A stretch of 64,000 bases of DNA, taken from contig JBGSJZ010000071.1 of assembly GCA_041741455.1 (NCBI GenBank), positions 24,496-88,495 of the forward strand, written 5' to 3'. Shown piece by piece: positions 60,701 to 64,000 of the stretch. A program made the position numbers and the translations under genes. Below the pieces are notes generated by a model. That model ran no database searches, was not told the DNA's origin, and was given only the letters and a program-made list of their open reading frames with translations. This stretch comes from CALESS01 sp041741455 (GTDB taxonomy: Bacteria > Chloroflexota > Anaerolineae > Anaerolineales > Anaerolineaceae). Numbering within the stretch: the stretch's first letter is position 1; each line of letters opens with the position of its first letter.

Positions 60701-63297
60701 ATTCCCAGCATCACTTGCTCATCATATTTAAATTCCTTGGGAAGCCGGACAAGATCCGTTCTGTGCTCGTGGGTCGTGAGCCCGAGCCGATCTGTAAAGA
60801 AGTTGAACCCTCCCTCACCCAGATAGAGTGTAGCAGAGGTCATTATCAGCGAACGGATTCTTTTATATAAACCCTCCTGTAGAAGCACATCCACACGAAC
60901 CGGAGCGCGCTTAAACGACCATGTAATATTTTCTGGTTGAACCGTTTCATGGCCTGTCTGACCCTTTATTCCTAATTCAATCCAATGTACTCGGACTAAA
61001 GGATCATAAATTATTTTGGGAATCTCCTGTAACAAAGAGAATTGGCTAGCAGTATCGTTAGGATCCAGGAGCGCGGCTTGTACAACCCTCAATTCATTAA
61101 TAAATGTTGGTGCTTTTGCTAAGTCCCTGAAAGGAGCAAGTATTTCGCAGACAGCTTTGTCAAGTTGGATAAATTCAGTCTTAATCTCGTCCATAGCGGA
61201 GGAAACCCGTTTCCAACCCTGGCGATCTGCATACCAGGGTGGCACTCGCATCCGCCAGTTTGCGCCATACTGATTGTGAAAAGATACCCCTTGATGTTTG
61301 ACAAACTCTCGCAAATAGCCCCCAAACTCTCGTACACGCCGGCGTAACCTACGGATGGATTGGATGCAATGGATTATAGTCTCGCTATTTTCTGGATTTC
61401 TTGCCATGACCAGCAAGCCCCTTTTTCCACTTGGCTCGATTAAGCGCTTGAGCAAATGCTCAATCTGCTTACGAGAGGCTTCTTCTGTACAGGCTGAGGT
61501 GACAGCATCCTCTAGATTATGTGCTTCATCCAAAACCAGAGAAAATGGTTCTACAGTTAAAGAATCTTTTTTATATAGTAATAATAGACTGTGGTTTAAA
61601 ACTAGCAGATCAACCTGCTCTGCTTTAGCAGATGCACGCGGATAAAAACAATACTTATTATATTCACAAGCCGATCCACACACACCCGGCTCGGAGGCAA
61701 GCCGCGCCTTAAGATAAGCCATCACAGGAAAACGGATTTGCAACCAATAACTGGTATTCTGCAAATCACCGTCCGAAGACTCAGCAGCATATCTCAGTAG
61801 ATAAAGGAGGCAGAGTTTTTCTTCAAAGGATGCACTGTCTGCTGTCGGTTGATATACCGCTTCACGCCAGATATTCCAGAGTTTCGTCAGGCAAAGATAG
61901 TTCTCACGACCTTTAAGAATGGCAAAACTGAAATCAATATTACATATATCTGAAGACAGATTACCAGTAATACGGTTTTGCAGATCACCCAACAATTGAT
62001 CTTGTAGTGCTCTTGTGCTGGTAGAGATCACCACCTGACGACTAGTGGAGCGTGCCAGCACCAACGCAGGAATTAAATAAGCGATTGTTTTGCCGGTGCC
62101 AGTAGGTGCTTCAATCATGCCATAGGCTTCATTATCCAGGTGCTCGGTCACACTTTGCACCATCATCTGCTGAGCCAGGCGTTTCTTCCACCCCACTTTT
62201 GCCAGAAAGCGATCATAAACTGTTTGCACGGTTTCTTCGTTGAATTGCAGGAAGGGAATAGATGGTGAGCGTTGTTTCTGTTCCCAGGGTCGAAGCTCGA
62301 GAATTTGTAAAAGATCAGTCGGAGGAACTGCTAATTTTGGTGCATTGACTAAATCGCCCAGAGTCTGGGAAATGGAGCGAAAACAGTTGAGTTGAGATGG
62401 CGGTAAGCTGCGCAGTTTTTTCATTGCTGATTGAAGAACAAGGTACAGAACCAGACAATCAAAAATAGCTGAATGGAACAACTCTCCTGGGGGTAAGCCT
62501 AAACTTGAAGAAATCTTCAACTGTTCATCCAGAGCAATCACATCATCCCAATGAGTGCCAGTTTTTGTGATTCCTAATTCTTCAGCCAACGCTTCCAGCC
62601 GATAGGATCTGGTTGCCGGCCAGGCTAGAGCGACCAATTCAAGTGCATCTACTACAGGATTGGTAATATCAGGTTGGGTTTTGCGCAGAAAACCAATGTC
62701 GAAGGCGGCATTATGCGCCACCAATGGAAGATCACCTGCAAAAGCCAGAAAACTTGCAACTGCATCAGCCTGACTCCCTGATGCTGCGATCTGCTGATCC
62801 AATTTCAATTCATCAAAATGCAATTTGATGCGCAGGGCACGAGTGATGACAGAGATATCAACGGAAGCATACTCGTTGAAATAATCTACAACCTGTCCAT
62901 TGATGATCTTGATTGCGCTCAGTTGAAAAAAGTCAGAAACATCAGGATCCCGACCATTGGTTTCTGTATCAAAGACAATAAAAGAATCCAAAGAGGAAAT
63001 TTTTTCCAGGGTTGACGGTTCGGTTTTCTCTTCAGCAATATATTCTGGATCGTCAGCGGGTTGCGTTTCAGGTTTGGCTGGTGGTTCATTTTCAGCCAGG
63101 ATGATGCGCCCATTGGCTAGTACGCGAAAATCTTGTAATCGGACGATTTGTTCGATATCGCTTTCCCGAACACCCGGAAATCCTGACCGTGTAAGTGCGC
63201 GGCGTATTTCAGGAACGGCAAGCCCTTCCATCAAAGGTTGCAGAATTTTCCTGATGGCAAGAACGAGAGCCGAATCTGATCTGAACACTGCCGGCAT
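57733..63297 (-). CDS. DnaQ-like exonuclease/DinG-XPD helicase/RecQ helicase fusion
   Basis: An 1854-residue protein with two complete superfamily-2 helicases. Residues 1-70: winged helix. ~100-270: DEDD exonuclease (FIVFDTETNG, D110/E112; LVAHNAAFDIGFL, D200; H249, with the last Asp shifted). ~350-1080: DinG/XPD helicase, Walker A EAPTGTGKT (396-404), Fe-S cysteines C469, C540, C544, C550, DEAH at 590, QGFGRLMRTETDRG (~1015). ~1140-1854: RecQ with PTGSGKS (~1165), DEAHCVHMWG (~1264), EAGRGGRDG (~1457), zinc cysteines CRRAYILNYFGE...CCDLC (~1678-1701) and a C-terminal RQC-like winged helix. It follows the winged-helix gene by 6 bases. Repair or defence by DNA unwinding and degradation is inferred. 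Confidence 0.9.
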   Translation of the reverse strand: MPAVFRSDSALVLAIRKILQPLMEGLAVPEIRRALTRSGFPGVRESDIEQIVRLQDFRVLANGRIILAENEPPAKPETQPADDPEYIAEEKTEPSTLEKISSLDSFIVFDTETNGRDPDVSDFFQLSAIKIINGQVVDYFNEYASVDISVITRALRIKLHFDELKLDQQIAASGSQADAVASFLAFAGDLPLVAHNAAFDIGFLRKTQPDITNPVVDALELVALAWPATRSYRLEALAEELGITKTGTHWDDVIALDEQLKISSSLGLPPGELFHSAIFDCLVLYLVLQSAMKKLRSLPPSQLNCFRSISQTLGDLVNAPKLAVPPTDLLQILELRPWEQKQRSPSIPFLQFNEETVQTVYDRFLAKVGWKKRLAQQMMVQSVTEHLDNEAYGMIEAPTGTGKTIAYLIPALVLARSTSRQVVISTSTRALQDQLLGDLQNRITGNLSSDICNIDFSFAILKGRENYLCLTKLWNIWREAVYQPTADSASFEEKLCLLYLLRYAAESSDGDLQNTSYWLQIRFPVMAYLKARLASEPGVCGSACEYNKYCFYPRASAKAEQVDLLVLNHSLLLLYKKDSLTVEPFSLVLDEAHNLEDAVTSACTEEASRKQIEHLLKRLIEPSGKRGLLVMARNPENSETIIHCIQSIRRLRRRVREFGGYLREFVKHQGVSFHNQYGANWRMRVPPWYADRQGWKRVSSAMDEIKTEFIQLDKAVCEILAPFRDLAKAPTFINELRVVQAALLDPNDTASQFSLLQEIPKIIYDPLVRVHWIELGIKGQTGHETVQPENITWSFKRAPVRVDVLLQEGLYKRIRSLIMTSATLYLGEGGFNFFTDRLGLTTHEHRTDLVRLPKEFKYDEQVMLGMPGYLHTSAAYNEIERFKEEMANELTCFFKYTEGRGLVLHTARNRMEYVARHLEKSLPNLPVYYQQPGISTRLLKEDFEANEESILLGVRSFWEGIDVPGPSLSYLVIEKLPFPTPTEPIIAARCDQIRSVSGNEWSDFLIPLAALHFKQGFGRLMRTETDRGVVIFMDKRLRSGAMYREAILGSLPGYKRTDEIIEAEEDRASFYRAVAEHMKMHPAFSDWDWDRRLDLLTCISEESLPEILKLLRDFELPLHLSVDEFPHYLNSLEEAARLIVNGFKAFYPQQIEAMKAMLAGQDTLVVLPTGSGKSLTFQLPAILRNGVTLVFSPLIALMRDQVERLRNLGLTQVDYIVSGQSSTHREEVYRRMQKGEVRLVYISPERIRDTALVEALKHTNVIQVVVDEAHCVHMWGPSFRPDFLSIPTLFTASRPPFAALTATATNDTRKSIAKTLQLNDDFTFVTKSVDRPELKFIVYNEKSAPERIKTKKDKLRILIKILRAAQKNDEVAIVYTSTVREAEYLSRLLDLNGFTVRHYHGRMNPQQRQDVEEEFREGIIKIIIATKAFGMGIDKSDVRYVIHYDIPGDLESYFQEAGRGGRDGLTAHCVLLYHKSDLNTQKFFIQKAFPAEEELNNLLHAISESAGGTDRALVRPDDLAELSGIEPEKLDVALHLLQQMGFIRRSFNFTVKANVLLNHSPEWIRNQLSIDQAVILNALVQTAGISNLSGKFLDLPALSTQVGFNPIDLDLFLTQLSARGWAVYRAWDRGYILEITDELRTGRQARLTDSEVRTIRNSMTRNLERMMNYAEILGEGDCRRAYILNYFGEMPLTYSSQCCDLCNANLRVPWRDIPFEEYHDLSSVQNTEYIILRAVQWNEGLGSRSRSSPYTCKKLVYILKGNSFAITQYETDATQRARRVERIESSPFYGTLNDLRGGENTISDLLSSLTARGYLGSTLHQFTNLQGQLISYEAPCLTEKGISQVISGKMILSD

Positions 63298-63303
63298 ATT
63301 CAG

Positions 63304-63855
63304 TTAATCCTCCACCCACTCAACAACGGCATCATAAAAGCCAAGTTGTTGAAGTTTTTGTGATAATTTTTTATTCATTCTATCCCCTGGTTGCAACAGT
63401 ATTTTGTAGGTTTGGGGATCGTAAACATAATAAGCAGCTTCTGCTTTCTCTGGCGGTGGCGGGGGTGGTTGAAGAACCTGCCAAGTATCCTTTTCTAGTC
63501 TAAATTGTTGAGAAGCATTTGAGAGTGCCAGCGAAAGTGATAGATCCCCAAATTCATCTTCAGGAAAGGCTGGAATAAGTTCGCGGATTTCAACGAGTGA
63601 TACTTTATGCTTTTTCTCTCTCCACAGACGCTTTTGAATTCTAAACAGACTCTCAGACGGAACTTGTTTTACCCAAACCTTCAGAAACCAACGATTATTG
63701 TGGTTTACAAACCGTTCGTCATGATTCAAAGCGCTTTGGATCTTTGATGCAATTTTATCCCCGTGTTCCAAAAAAACTATATCGATTTGTTTCTCTTCAC
63801 TTGTATCATCTGGACCTTGCGCAAAGATCTGTTCTTGCCTTTCAATATAAGACAT
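63304..63855 (-). CDS. Winged-helix protein upstream of the helicase fusion
   Basis: A 183-residue acidic/basic protein. Two HTH-like units: ASKIQSALNHDERFVNHNNR-WFLKVWV (~35-63) and VSLVEIRELIPAFPED...FRLEKDTWQVLQP (~85-130), similar to HARE-HTH modules; a Pro run (PPPPPPEKAEA) and a small alpha/beta end follow. The helicase fusion begins with a related winged helix, so the proteins may recognise the same DNA. AT-rich codons. Function otherwise unknown. Confidence 0.6.
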   Translation of the reverse strand: MSYIERQEQIFAQGPDDTSEEKQIDIVFLEHGDKIASKIQSALNHDERFVNHNNRWFLKVWVKQVPSESLFRIQKRLWREKKHKVSLVEIRELIPAFPEDEFGDLSLSLALSNASQQFRLEKDTWQVLQPPPPPPEKAEAAYYVYDPQTYKILLQPGDRMNKKLSQKLQQLGFYDAVVEWVED

Positions 63856-63884
63856 TATGGTATCTTTTCAATAAAACGGGGTAG

Positions 63885-64000
63885 CTAAGAAGTTGGAAAG
63901 GACCACCCCAAGTTGAGTTCAATAGCCCGTAACGAAACCAGGTCCGCTAAAGGTTGGATTTGGTTATTGCCGGAAATACGGTCATAAAGAAAGCGGTAGA
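63885..64000 (-). CDS. C-terminus of an upstream gene (partial)
   Basis: The last 37 codons of a minus-strand gene are visible, ending ADLVSLRAIELNLGWSFPTS and TAG, 29 bases before the winged-helix gene. It is probably the preceding gene of the same operon. Too little remains to assign a family. Confidence 0.5.
   Translation of the reverse strand, partial: YRFLYDRISGNNQIQPLADLVSLRAIELNLGWSFPTS

Overview
The window comes from a high-GC, free-living bacterium that is most likely a member of the Chloroflexota, class Anaerolineae. This rests on several protein types typical of that group: a translin-family protein, a CcrM-like DNA methylase, GAF/PAS-rich signalling giants, a Ser/Thr kinase fused to a formylglycine-generating-enzyme fold, and a TIGR04076 protein. 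Several genes have a -10 box only 6-8 bases before the start codon and no ribosome binding site, which suggests frequent leaderless transcription. No rRNA, tRNA or CRISPR array was seen.

Layout. 1-9.6 kb: small envelope proteins and lipoproteins, a nucleotidyltransferase, a GNAT enzyme, an MBOAT/SGNH O-acylation cluster with a 45-residue membrane peptide, and a beta-class DNA methylase. 9.7-18.4 kb: one coupled unit holding a GGDEF cyclase, an HD-GYP phosphodiesterase and a zinc-ribbon protein. 18.5-26.8 kb: 5-oxoprolinase subunits B and C, a membrane protein under a consensus promoter that overlaps LexA-like palindromes, a two-component system, and recN, a zinc-binding membrane protein and NAD kinase. 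27-34.8 kb: tandem paralogous membrane proteins, GNAT enzymes, VanZ, then an ssb-led operon (SSB, DUF3467, translin/TRAX-like protein, Cas4-like nuclease split over two membrane-anchored polypeptides) and a DppA-type peptidase. 34.9-48.7 kb: glycosyltransferases, CcrM-like methylase, tsaE-tsaB-rimI-UDG, and a polysaccharide cluster (nucleotide-sugar dehydrogenase, epimerase, flippase, glycosyltransferase, GT-C-like protein), then an MFS exporter.

48.7-64 kb is accessory DNA: a decayed transposase, an alpha/beta hydrolase, the kinase-FGE protein, a repeat-rich stretch, an HsdM stump preceded by repeated half-sites, a nitroreductase, and an IS with 64-bp imperfect inverted repeats whose transposase has an in-frame amber codon. 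An AT-richer block follows with an unknown protein, a PD-(D/E)XK-like protein, and an operon for an 1854-residue DnaQ-exonuclease/DinG/RecQ fusion preceded by a winged-helix protein.

The two best candidates for an undescribed system are (i) the ssb/DUF3467/translin/split-Cas4 operon, which brings together ssDNA binding, a C3PO-like fold and a two-chain Fe-S nuclease at the membrane, and (ii) the exonuclease-DinG-RecQ fusion with its winged-helix partner, sitting among restriction-modification and IS debris. Functions for both are inferred from domains and gene order only.
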